Assembly (NCBI RefSeq): GCF_000003815.2
Contig: NC_049987.1
Location: 16,195,390 to 16,259,389, forward strand
Direction of reading: 5' to 3'
Origin: Branchiostoma floridae
Lineage: Eukaryota; Chordata; Leptocardii; Amphioxiformes; Branchiostomatidae
DNA length: 64,000 bases
Shown piece after piece: positions 34,457 through 44,898 of this stretch. The notes beneath the pieces are model-generated. The model ran no database searches, was not told the origin of the DNA, and saw nothing but the letters and a program-made list of their open reading frames with translations. A program made the position numbers and the translations under genes. The first letter of the stretch is position 1, and every line of letters starts with the position of its first letter.

Positions 34457-36698
34457 TTATTCCACAGCCTGGGGAGAACCCTGCTGGCACAGACTTGAAA
34501 GCCATGCACTTAATGGCTTTTCATTAATATGCTCATCTAATGTTTTATAGTTATCCTGATTATTAACAAATGCACGGTGTTTTTCAGAGTTTAGATGAAA
34601 TGTGAGGTCATAGTACTGTTCATTGCAACACTCACAGTAGGATGGACATTTTCTTGTGACGGTATTTCCTGTCTTCTTGCACGTGGACCTGTTGGGATTT
34701 TTGTCATTACCATGAAGGAAAGACAACGATGTACATGTGCTCCATTCCCTATTCGTGAACTCTTTATATAATGGCCTATACTTCCCTGACAAATCTTCAA
34801 CCTTTACGAATGGTGACTTGAGTGTTCTTGTCTGTGGATTTGGCAGTTTGCTTTCTGCTGGCCTAGGTGGCCCACTGTTCGATAGTATGGAGATATCAAG
34901 TAAGGATGTGTCGAATAACTGTTTCCCAGAGTTGCGCAGTTTGTCAAAATCTATCTGAGGAGTTAGAGATGCAAGTATACCCTTTCTATCAAAAGCAATA
35001 CATGTCGTGTTGGTATCTAAAAACATAACATTTGCTCCACCCTTAGAAAGTATGAACTTCTGCAAGGCAGCAGCTTTCCCTTTAGCCATTCCAACTTCAT
35101 AAATAAAAACTTTTTCATTGCTTAAGCATGTGTTATCATCCAATATGTTTATACCGCTGGTGGATGTCCCATGTCCTTGCTCAGATGAAGTCTGTTCACA
35201 GTCAGTGGATGCATCGACAAATGGTGGCAGGTGTGCTTGAGATGATGACTCACTGGATACTGATTCCCTGCAGTCTGCATTGAAGCTCTTACATGGAGTA
35301 GGAATATCCTCCACATCTGTGCATTGTTTGATGGTAATATCAGAAATTTCTTTGCTCTTGCTAGGTTTATGCAAAAACTTCAAGCCAACATAGTGGGTAA
35401 TACGTTTACTGCCCAGGCGACGTTTCTTGAACTGTCCATGAAAGTGATGGTGAAGAATTTTGGCAAAAGTGTTTGGTTCAATGCCAGTGCCTGTAGAACT
35501 GCGAGTTTCACTGAGAAATCCATGAATGCAGTCCTTCAGCTGTAGACCACATGTCACATCACTTGTTGTGGAGATGTTGTCTTGGATCCTAAAAAAGCAG
35601 AACATTCCTTATAAGAAGAGCATACCATGCTTGCAGATGAATTTGTGGAGTAAAATGAGGTTTTAGTAGATGTTTAAACATTATCTCATATAATAAACAG
35701 CGCAAATCTTATGAATTTTCTGTCACACTAGCCCTATATATATTTCAAGGTACACCCTAGCATATAGTGATAAATATGACAAATACTATAATATTACTCT
35801 AGTAATCAGAATCAGGGTAAGCCCTACCCTGGGGGCCATCCGAGATCGAGCAGGCTAGGACAGTTTATTCGGTAGCCCAAGACAATTAGGTCCGCCGAGC
35901 TCCTATTAGCACCCCGGCCCCGGGGAGTTTAAGCCCGATTAGGGGTAACGATAACCCCCGGAGCGCTAATGTGATGTCGGCGGGCTGACTGCCTTGGCTC
36001 CCCGAACAAATCTCGCGAACAAATCTGCTAGCTACTCGGTTCTGTCTGACTCCCAGGGTAGGTAAGCCCCGGGCCTGAGCATATTATTAAGTTTCCCCCA
36101 GTAGATAGAAGGGCCAGGGCAGCCTGAATATCCAGTCGGCGGCAGTGCTCAAGGTGGCCGAAGAAGCAAGTCCGAAGCTTCGGGAGATTAGCGCGGCCTG
36201 CCTGCCGGTGGCCTGGCTAAGTTCCTTCGGCTTCCATGGCCGCCAGTATAATAACAGTTTATTCTCATGCACTGTGGCCCATATAGACGGACAAATGTAT
36301 ATGTATAAATCATATCTTGAATTGTGGGGTGTCCCTTCAAGCGGGGGTGTTGGGTTTCCCGCTGTAGGAGGCCCCGAGCGCAAAACTACCGAGTGCCATG
36401 GTCGGACCCGGCGGGCGGCGCACAACAACAGTCCTGAGAGGACCACCCAATACAGTCGGTAAACTGGTTACTGTAGCTTGACGGCAATTAAGCTCATTCT
36501 AGGGTAAAAAGACCACCACTGAAAAGACGTCGACTCGACGACTCGAGCAAAGCGTCTGAAATAAGACTAATTATTATAAATAATATAGCGAGCACAGACA
36601 CACATGTAGAGATTGAATATCTAATGTTAACCGCACAAAAATAAATCGATCGCTCCTTACCACTTTAGGCACTGTCGGTTGACAGAGTTGGAAAACAT
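34457..36698 (-). CDS. Gene C: RFX-type DNA-binding domain fused to Dbf4 motifs, two exons
   Basis: Exon 1 is 36,698-36,661 (13 codons, donor GTAAGG). Exon 2 is 35,588-34,457 (acceptor CTTTTTTAG). The join restores a Trp codon and gives 1,170 nt, 389 aa, without a stop. Residues about 10-86 match the RFX winged helix: QCLKWIQDN, NTFAKIL, KKRRLGSKRITHYVGLK. A Ser/Thr-rich linker follows. Residues 168-212 (SNEKVFIYEVG, LQKFILSKGGANV) resemble Dbf4 motif N, a BRCT-like fold. Residues 272-287 (PFVKVEDLSGKYRPLY) are Dbf4 motif M, which in Dbf4 contacts Cdc7. C331, C334, H344 and H350 with EKHRAF form the Dbf4 zinc finger (motif C). Normal Dbf4 has no RFX domain. The gene lies inside the right arm of the giant element, so I infer it is element-borne rather than the host DBF4. 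Confidence 0.85.
35818..36460. repeat. GC-rich insertion in the gene C intron
   Basis: The part 35,818-36,067 has short inverted ends (CTACCCTGGG and CCCAGGGTAG). The GC-rich part to 36,460 has a different composition from its AT-rich surroundings. No gene recognised. The insertion enlarges the single intron of gene C. Confidence 0.45.
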
Positions 36699-36773
36699 GA
36701 TGACTGCACCAAAGTTTCCCGGAAACTTCGCAATAAATCGTCTCTCCTGAAGTGCGACTGGACCCCTAGCGCC

Positions 36774-37480
36774 GTTGGCAAGTTTAGCTGACCACTTCCA
36801 GTGCCGAAAATCTTTACATACTCTTTGCTCGCCTTGGGCGTCGCGGACACACGTAAAATACGCAGGGATGCTGCATGTTGTGAGTGCGCCTTCTAGCGGC
36901 GTTCATAATTTCTACAACAACCAACACATCAGCTGTACATTACCCAGAAGGCATCTCTCCACTGGACGACACCACGGATGCAAAGAAAACCAAATTCGTA
37001 TATTTAACGTATCCCAATATTACTAGTACCCATTGGCAAGTTTAGCTGACCACTTCCAGTGCCGGAAATCTTAACATACTAGTACTCTTTGCTCACCTTG
37101 GCCGCCGCGGACACATGTAACACACACACGGAAGGAACTAATTATTTCACTTTGTCTTCTCGCTACCAAACTTTGACGGTCTGAGAAAATTTAACCTGTT
37201 CTCGGAACTAGATGTTCACTGTCGCGGCAAAAAGCTTAAGTCTGTGATTTATTTGTTATCAGCAATGAAGTTCAATGTTACAGTCGTCACCGTGAAAACC
37301 GTGAACATAACAGCACATTAAAAAAAACAGTATTTTGCTACATGTTGTGCGTGCGCCGTCTAGCGGCGTTCAAAATTTCTACAATCACCAACACACCAGT
37401 TGTAGATTACCCAAAAAGCATCTCTCCTATGGAGGACACCACGGATGCAAAAAAAAAAAACAATTTGAATATCTAAGATA
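36774..37480 (+). repeat. Direct duplications upstream of gene C
   Basis: TTGGCAAGTTTAGCTGACCA occurs at 36,777 and 37,033. A second unit with TCTAGCGGCGTTCA, AATTTCTACAA and GACACCACGGATGCAAA occurs at about 36,880-37,000 and 37,340-37,455. They lie between the gene C start and the right array and may carry its promoter. Confidence 0.7.
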
Positions 37481-38480
37481 TCCCACGATGACCTACGAGG
37501 CACTAAAAGCCAGAAAAACAAACAAACACTTGTCTCGGATCCCAAAGATTACAACGCTACCACAGTGGCATCCGATGGAACTGTTATGAAAAGAGAAATA
37601 ATAAACTTTGAATATGGAAGACCCATGGAATGATACGACAAGTAATATGTTTGGCATTTTTTGGTATCCATGCCGCTTCCGTTCGGAGGTTGCAAATTCG
37701 TATTCTTGGAATTCGGCTGCATCCGAGGCGTTTTGCGGGTGCGAAAAAAAAGCAGATGTGGATGTTCAAGGCATACCAAGATTGTCATAGGGCATTGCTG
37801 CAATGGTGTGGATCCAATGGATGCACCAGAAAAATACAAAACATCCTTACGAATTCCAGTGTATCGTGAAATGTCACACTTACATGGACACAGCACACTG
37901 TGGTATGCGATGTATAAAAAACAAGGAATGATACGCCCACATCAGTACAAGCAACATTTTGCTGATAAACAAGAGTCCTCACCACGTATTCTTTCGTTTA
38001 TGTTAGAAGTAAGTACCCATACGAATATGTTTGAATCTGTAGGTGATTTAAGGATACCAACGAATGCGTCGCGAATGTGTTTGGGATCCGTTAGCATCCG
38101 CCAGGATGTTGCAAATTCGTATTCTTGGTATCCGTCTGCATCTGAAGACTTTTCGTTGTAAACAAGAATCCTGACCACGTATTCTTTAGTTTACTCTAAG
38201 AGTAAGTATCCATACGAATACAATGTTTGAATCCGTTAGTGGCTTACAGATACTAACGAATCCGTGATTATAAGTAAGTATCCATACGAATGCCGTGTTA
38301 GCATCCGTTTGTATCCTCCGAGAGTTACGGATACCAACGAATGCGTTGCGGATGAAAGTGGGATCCGTCATTTTTTGGGATCCGTGATGGTTTTGGGGAT
38401 CCGTCAGCATTTGTCAGCATACGTCAGCATCCGTCAGGTGTTGCAAATCGGAATCCGTCAGCATACGTCTACATATTCGG
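37481..38480 (-). repeat. Right subterminal array of GGAT/CGAAT words
   Basis: Irregular repeats rich in GGATCCGT, CATACGAAT, ACGAATGCG and GTCAGCATCCGTCAG. The regular 84-bp unit of the left array is not kept, but the word content and mirrored position match. It lies about 1.56-2.55 kb inside the right end. Confidence 0.65.
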
Positions 38481-38955
38481 TCTTTTCGTCTAGTGATGGG
38501 CAGATGAAAATGGCCCGATACACGCATTTATTGCTTTAGCTTTAATGATTCGAGGCCACATTGGGCTTGAACAACAGCTTTGCACCAGCTACCTTAACTA
38601 GCTGCCTGGGCCACTTGACAATCATCAGCTTTCTGGCCAGACAAAGGAAGGGTAATCCAAGGCACGTGACTGTATGAGTGCAAGTTGATTTTTGTAATTT
38701 GTTGCTTTTATTGAATTTGTAGCATACTTTTCAGCAAAGTGCTTTATCACCACTCCAACAAAAAACAAAAGTGAACTGTCCTTTTGGTGAATATGCGTTT
38801 CGACGGTTTAGCTATTTGTAATTTCTTGTGAGTTATTACATGTACATGTATTTTGCAGATCTAACAGTAACTGTTCCCTTCTAAAGGCGTCTCACATATA
38901 CAGGTTTTGTGATAGGCTTTGTTTTTGGTTTGTCCTTATGTTGATACATGAATAG

Positions 38956-40035
38956 CCAGGCATACTAACCCCACATTTGATGGACAGTACTTTGTCTATA
39001 GCGGTATAACTAAACTGTACCCTACTGTATACCGTAATATTGATGAAAAAAGTAGCATGCACATGTATCCATCCCAAAATAGCTTTAATTTTGACTTTTG
39101 TTGTGGTCCTGTTCTTGAACTTTCAGCATTTATGAAGTAGGTATGCATCCTATGCCCCTTTTATTAATTGTACCATAGTTGTGGAGTCCTGGTAACCCCC
39201 ATGCAGAGCCTTTTCACTTGGGCACGATAAAGTGGGTATATATAAAGTGATTTCATAAGGTACCAGCTTAATCACCTAAGAAACCAATGATTAAAATGTG
39301 CTAAATCAGAAAAAATCCGTTTCCAGTATCCTTATATCCCCCATGTGGAGCCCCAACTAACATAACCAATCAATCATAATATTTCTTAAAGTTATGCATG
39401 GTTTAAAGACAACTATACAAACATTTGCCGTGACTTACCCCCATATCATAATATAATTCACCCAATTTATTATAGCCCAAAACTCGAAAAGTCCCCATAA
39501 AGACCCCCCTCTCATGGCCCGCGTTATGTATGGCCCAAATAGATGACGATTGTTTTTGAATAAGTAGATGTTCCTCTATCTAGCAACAGTAAAACCATTC
39601 ACCAGAGCCACTGCGTATAGCAGATAATGGGCCTTAAAAATCACCAAAATTTACAGTGATAAAAAATCTGCTTTCAGTGGTTCAGGTAACCCCCTAGTAC
39701 ACCCTCTTAACTTCGATGTATCATCTTCAACTTTTGATCTGTAAAACTTAAGGACCCATGCTTTATGAAAATATATAAGGTAGGTTCGTATCTAATGTAC
39801 ATTTTTCAGGATAGCCATCACAGTTTCAGTAATTTTCAGCCATAAATTGTTGGATTTTTGAGGGTCTCTGAAGGGGGTCCCAAAACGCCATAACGAAAAA
39901 TAGCTGGAGGGTTTTAAGTATATGGCTGTTCATAGTCCCACATACCTATCACACATACAAAGTATGAACCGATTTGGCTGACCACCATCTTCCGGCCTCT
40001 GCCTGGTTTTGCCTGGTTTTCTCGTGCAATGACTC
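38956..40035 (-). repeat. Right terminal inverted repeat of the giant element
   Basis: The inverse of 14,583-15,626. GGTAACCCCC (inverse of GGGGGTTACC) lies at 39,191-39,200 and 39,685-39,694. One 10-bp unit (AAACCAGGCA) is doubled here and single in the left arm. Confidence 0.9.
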
Positions 40036-40079
40036 TTAACTCAATCGGATTCCTATCATAATCTGAGAAGGATGTACAT

Positions 40080-40245
40080 AACCACAGTTACAGTAGTCAT
40101 TGTAGGTACCCATTTCCTCCTCAGTGACTGAAGTGATGTCAAGTGCCTTTCCCAAGGGCACAACATCAGTGGCATGTCAGGGGATTCAAACCCAGGACCT
40201 CTGTGTTCTCGGTCAAACAGCCTACTACTAGAAGTAACTGTTACT
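40080..40245 (-). repeat. tRNA-derived SINE copy just outside the giant element
   Basis: On the - strand: AGGCTGTTTGACCGAG, a box-B-like GGTCCTGGGTTTGAATCCC, and TGTGCCCTTGGGAAAGGCAC. Same family as 20,925-21,065. Confidence 0.65.
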
Positions 40246-40349
40246 AGTATGCCAATATGACACCAAGGTCAGGATGACACCACGGTTCATGTCCAGAGGA
40301 TCAGGTTCTAGTCCGGACCCACTATAGTAGTATAGTAGTCCTATATCAT

Positions 40350-40945
40350 CTGCCTAAACACCACATACGACCACAACAACCACAAACGACTCTAATAAGC
40401 AGTGTGTATGGGGCAATGACCTTGTGTGACGCACTGGAGACAGTATTTATACATTTATGAATTTAAAAAAACAAAGCAAGTCCTGTGCATTCACCAGTTT
40501 TTCGACTTATTTCGCTGATTTCAAGATCAAAGCAATTCATGGCCGCCATGTTGGATCGCCCGTGCTAGGAGTCTGCCTGTGGAAGTTCTCAATACATTCC
40601 TTGTTTCATAGACGACAGGGCGATAAAACTATGGAAGCTGTTGATTCATAGGTTATAGCATACCGCAATTCTATCATTGTCAACTTATAAAAACATGTAT
40701 TCTAAGAGTTTTTCAGGCTCAAATGTTAGCAAGCATGATCCAACATGGTGGCCAAGAATCTCTTTCATCTTAAAACGGAAATAACTTGAAATAACTGGTG
40801 AATACATAGGATGCTGCATTTTTTTTTAATTCATAAATGTATAAACAATTTCTCCAGAGCGTACACAAGGTCGTTGCCCCATATACACTGCATATTAGAG
40901 TCGTTTGCGGTTGTTTGAGGTTGTTTGTGGTGTTTAGGCAGACAC
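40350..40945. repeat. Large palindromic element
   Basis: 40,350-40,575 is the imperfect inverse of 40,715-40,945. Examples are CTGCCTAAACACCACA and GGGGCAATGACCTTGTG on the left against GGTCGTTGCCCC and GTGGTGTTTAGGCAG on the right, plus an ATTTATGAATT pairing. A foldback element, about 600 bp. Confidence 0.75.
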
Positions 40946-40949
40946 GCAG

Positions 40950-43900
40950 CACGCCTTGGATGATGATGATGATGAGGCAGACACCATATATTTTGGAGAG
41001 CGAGACACATGTAGAGGTCTCTCTGTTTACAAGTTACCGTTTGTACAAGTTGGAAGTCGAACATTTATGTTATTTTCATTATCAACAACTAATATGCAGA
41101 TAGAAAACGAAGGTGTAACATTCAACATTTCATTTTGTTTCTTACTTCATACTTTCTTTTTTCTCCTTTGGCATGGCTGACTGTTTAATAATTAATTTAG
41201 CAAACTCAGCAAACTATCTCCCCTAAAAGACAGAATAAGACCAATAACTCCTGTCAGTTTTTCCTGCCCGGTGCAGCAAGAATTTTGTGCCAGTCCCTGA
41301 TACTAGTACTAAGTACCCACGTGCACCTAGCCAAGCATAATAGAAAGGGTACTAGTACTGATTTCAACTGCTCTGGCGCTTGATTTTGGTGATGGCACAG
41401 TCACATTCGTTGCAGGCCGTTGTACAAATTTTCCAAATTTTCAATGCCATAGAATTTTCAATGGAACAGTCATGGTGCCTCAACATTTTTTTACCCATCC
41501 AGAGATCAAGGGATATCAAAATACAATGTAGGTGAGGTGAGGTGAAAACTTTTATGCAGTCTATGTGGACAGGCATCCTTTTTGGTACCAAGATAGCAGC
41601 ATTTTTCACAGCAATCCCTATCTATCCCTGACCTATCATGTGTTATGACAGGAACATTTTGAGTGCACAGTCAGCATCTTGTACTGTTGTAGTCTTGTTT
41701 TTGTTTCATAGAAATTCATAGAGAACTAGGGAACATCAGCTACCGGTGTAATGACTACTACTACTATCACCAGAAGTGGGTACCCAGTGGACATTGAAAC
41801 TAGCCCATCGTTTGCTGCCTTGTCCAGATACGAAATGTGTACGTGCAACACACAGTTAGAGCCACTCTCTAATTGCAGAAATCAAATTTTGTTCCCGTGT
41901 CATCACAGTAGTGTTTCCCTTTGTATGTTTGTTACAATGCAGGGCTTTGCTGGAGAATCGCAGAACAAATCTTGCTGATTACCAATTTGTGTGCGCTTTG
42001 CTGGTGCAGAACCAACATCCCACCACAAGGCAAAACACTGTGAGTGTGATTATGAAAATAAACGATTTGAAGGTAACTTGTGCATTGTTTGGGAAATATT
42101 TACAAGTTTTACAAGGAGAGTTGCATAGGGCCCCACTGTAGGCGGGCTGAATCTGCAGCTGGTACACCAAAATGGCAGACTTCACTTAATGTGATATTGA
42201 AGCTGGTTAGTTGCTATGGGGAGGATCATGTAACTGAATAAGCCGTATAAAAGGAGGATACTAGGACCTGCCATGGTAGCCTGCCCTACCTAGCCAGCCC
42301 ATATTTTCCTGGAACCCCCTGTAAATCACTACTAGTCATATGCAAATACATATGGGAAAATATCTCGGTATCTGGCTCACAGAGACAAGAAATATCTAAG
42401 ACTTACTTGTTACTTGATAAGGCCTTCTTCTTTGAATGGCCTGCATCAAGGAGTCTACTAAATTGAACTGAATATTGAAGCATGCAATATGGACAGTCAA
42501 TAAACAGTGTATGCCTTACCGTATATCTGCCCCGATGGAACAAAGGAATATTTTAGCCATCCTCTGAATACCGCCTAATACTTTACCTTTAGACTAAAGA
42601 GCCTTCTTTCCAGGGGAGTCCGTTCCTGCCACTGCCGACCGGATAATGCCAGGGATGGACGCCAGGCCAGGCAGGATACTGGGCAGCTGCATGCAATCAC
42701 TACGAAAAGGCCGCCATTTTGTTTGAAGTGATCAGCTGGTCAGCACGACTCCCATCACGCAATGCGCGTCACAGCGTCATTAGTCTAGCACCGACAAGCA
42801 TCGCTAATGGCAGCGATCTGGAACACTGGATCGTAATCTATACCCGATACTATCGCCTAATGATTTCCCATTTTTAACGACAAGAAACGCTAATGACAAC
42901 AGTATCGGGTGCGAGCCTTTCTGATAAGAGCACAGAAGCTAAATACATGCCATACATGAATGACTGACAGTGTTTTGGTTTAGAAGATCACAGTTTCTAA
43001 AGATGTTGTAAAATGATGCCTTAACATCCCCTCCTGAATAGTGCTATAAAATTCCGTCTAATATTTCTACTGAATATAGAAGGAAGTATAATGTTTGATG
43101 GAATATTGGCAGAACGACTTTAAGCTTTTTGTCATGTAGGATGGACTGATCAACATATAAGTACATGAAGCTGGGATACCATTTTTCAGGATGTTTTGAC
43201 CATACCAGTATGGTATACCACACCACACGGACAGCTAAGAACTCAAAGAATAAACCGAGTGTAGTGTGTCTGGACAGGAAAATGTCTACAGGTCAATGAC
43301 GCTCTGATCAGATTAGCGATTTAGTTCTCATAGACCCCTGAAAAGGTCACAAAGCACATCATACAGAACTATGACAACTTCTACATGTGCTTTACCACTC
43401 CAGATCTATATCTTAAAGCTCTCTATTCTTCATTGTTCTTGTGTTCCTTCATAAAGGCCTGACTGTCCCTTAACAGCTGTCGTTAGCTTAGAGACTCTAC
43501 CGTTAGCGAGAAATAGTGCTCGACGTCGGTCACACGAGCAGTTTTAGCGCCGCGAGTTTACGTTGACATTCTTTTTATCTTCTATTACCTTTGTAGAGAA
43601 TGGAAAAATTCAACCGCTCCCTTCTGAGTGGTCTCTGATAAGTGTCGACGTGTCAGCTGAATCATATCTCTGCTTTGTTTATTGTTCCTGCTGACGTGTC
43701 GTATTCTGGTCGCGCAGTATACTTGACAAAATGCTTCACAAACTGTGGTGTGGTGTGTTTTAGTCCTTTAACTTCATGGAATAAGCTACCAAGAGAGGCT
43801 AATAGTTAAATAGTTCGATAAAGTAAAACAAGGAATTTTCTCGAGATAATTTTGCAATCCATTAACGTAACAGCGAGATATTTCTTATCAAGGACATAAA

Positions 43901-44870
43901 TATGACGAAAAGGTGCCAAGTTGAACTAGTGGAAGGATTTTACTTATTGGAATGACAATGACAAAATACTTTTTATTGTAATACTTTTCATGGAACACTG
44001 TATGTATTTTGGGAGCCCATGATGATTCTTCTATCGTGTGCAGTTTCCATATAGTCAACGGGCTTTTCATTTAATAAAATATCAGGGGTGGGGGCAGTCT
44101 TTCATGAAAGAAAATGTCATGAGCATACATTTCTCGTTTTTTAAAATCATGTCATTTCTGATCGACCAGGTATTGAGTTGGTCAAGTGAGAATCGGCTTA
44201 GAGTCGCTTCACATCAAAGTCGACTCTCATACACTGACAAGTCATCAACATATTTATATCAATTTAAGAGCATCATTAATATATATCAAAAATAGAAGAG
44301 GGCGGTTTTGTGCCCAGTGGCACTCCAAAAGAAATTTCTTTAAAATCTGAGCATTTGGTGTGTTATCGGACACACTGACTTCGTTTTGAAAGAAAACTAC
44401 AGACCCATGACATAATGGACGTTTGTAACTGCAGTATTTTCTTCCGACCAAATGTAGGTGTTTCTAGTGTTGTTGCTGTTGTTTGACGTAAAATTTGAAA
44501 ATTTAAGAATTTTTTAAGATTTGTGTATTTTGTTGTCTTTTAGATAATACTTTTACGTCTTATACAATATTCAAATGATAACGTGAAGGCTGTAAACAAA
44601 TCCAGTTTTGGTCACTGTACTATTCGTTCAGCATGAATCTAAGATCATTCATACGTTCGGCTTGCTATTTTTTTAATCAAATTTGTCATGTAACTTTAAA
44701 ATGAATATTATCAATATGCCACGTTATTATTGTAAATTATAGAACAATGAAACAATATGATCTATTGAAAATATACACCTTGTCCTATCCGCCATTATAA
44801 CTTTACTGCTGAGATCACGTGGTCCAAGAAATCGTATGTTTATCTCTTTATTGCCTCTTATTATTTTGTC
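40950..44870. other. No gene seen; possible promoter of the Kelch gene
   Basis: No spliced or open coding sequence convinces. A short ATGATG run lies at 40,960. The 42.6-43.6 kb part is less AT-rich and could contain the start of transcription for the gene at 44,899, whose reading frame is preceded by a splice acceptor. Confidence 0.35.
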
Positions 44871-44898
44871 TTATAGCAGAACCAAGCCAACAGCCGTC

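Larger units (their letters stand above)
14579..40039. mobile_element. Giant TTAA-flanked DNA transposon with long terminal inverted repeats and three genes
   Basis: Seen directly: TTAA followed by GAGTCATTGCACGAGAAAAC at 14,579, and the exact inverse ending in TTAA at 40,036-40,039. Similarity between the two inverted arms begins at these points and continues inward for about 1.05 kb. By eye, the first 245 bp or so show about 13 differences and one 10-bp indel. Behind each arm, in mirrored order, lies a GGAT-word array. The interior of about 20 kb carries gene A (C14orf93-like, -), gene B (Tnp2-type transposase, +) and gene C (RFX-Dbf4, -). The TTAA at both ends fits a 4-bp target duplication, leaving an element of 25,453 bp (14,583-40,035). 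The alternative is two unrelated insertions of a short repeat in opposite orientation, but the mirrored inner arrays and the enclosed transposase argue against it. The transposase is frameshifted, so this copy is probably defective. Confidence 0.75.

Noticed and set aside
14579-40039. Endogenous herpes-like or Maverick/Polinton giant element
   Set aside because: TTAA and large size recall such elements, but there is no capsid, viral or protein-primed polymerase, integrase or protease sequence; the only enzyme is a Tnp2-type transposase.
44836-44898. Upstream ATG adding 21 hydrophobic residues to the Kelch protein
   Set aside because: A splice-acceptor-like CTTATAGCAG lies between this ATG and the one at 44,899, and the extension is not conserved in type with BTB-Kelch proteins. 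It is more likely 5' UTR or intron.
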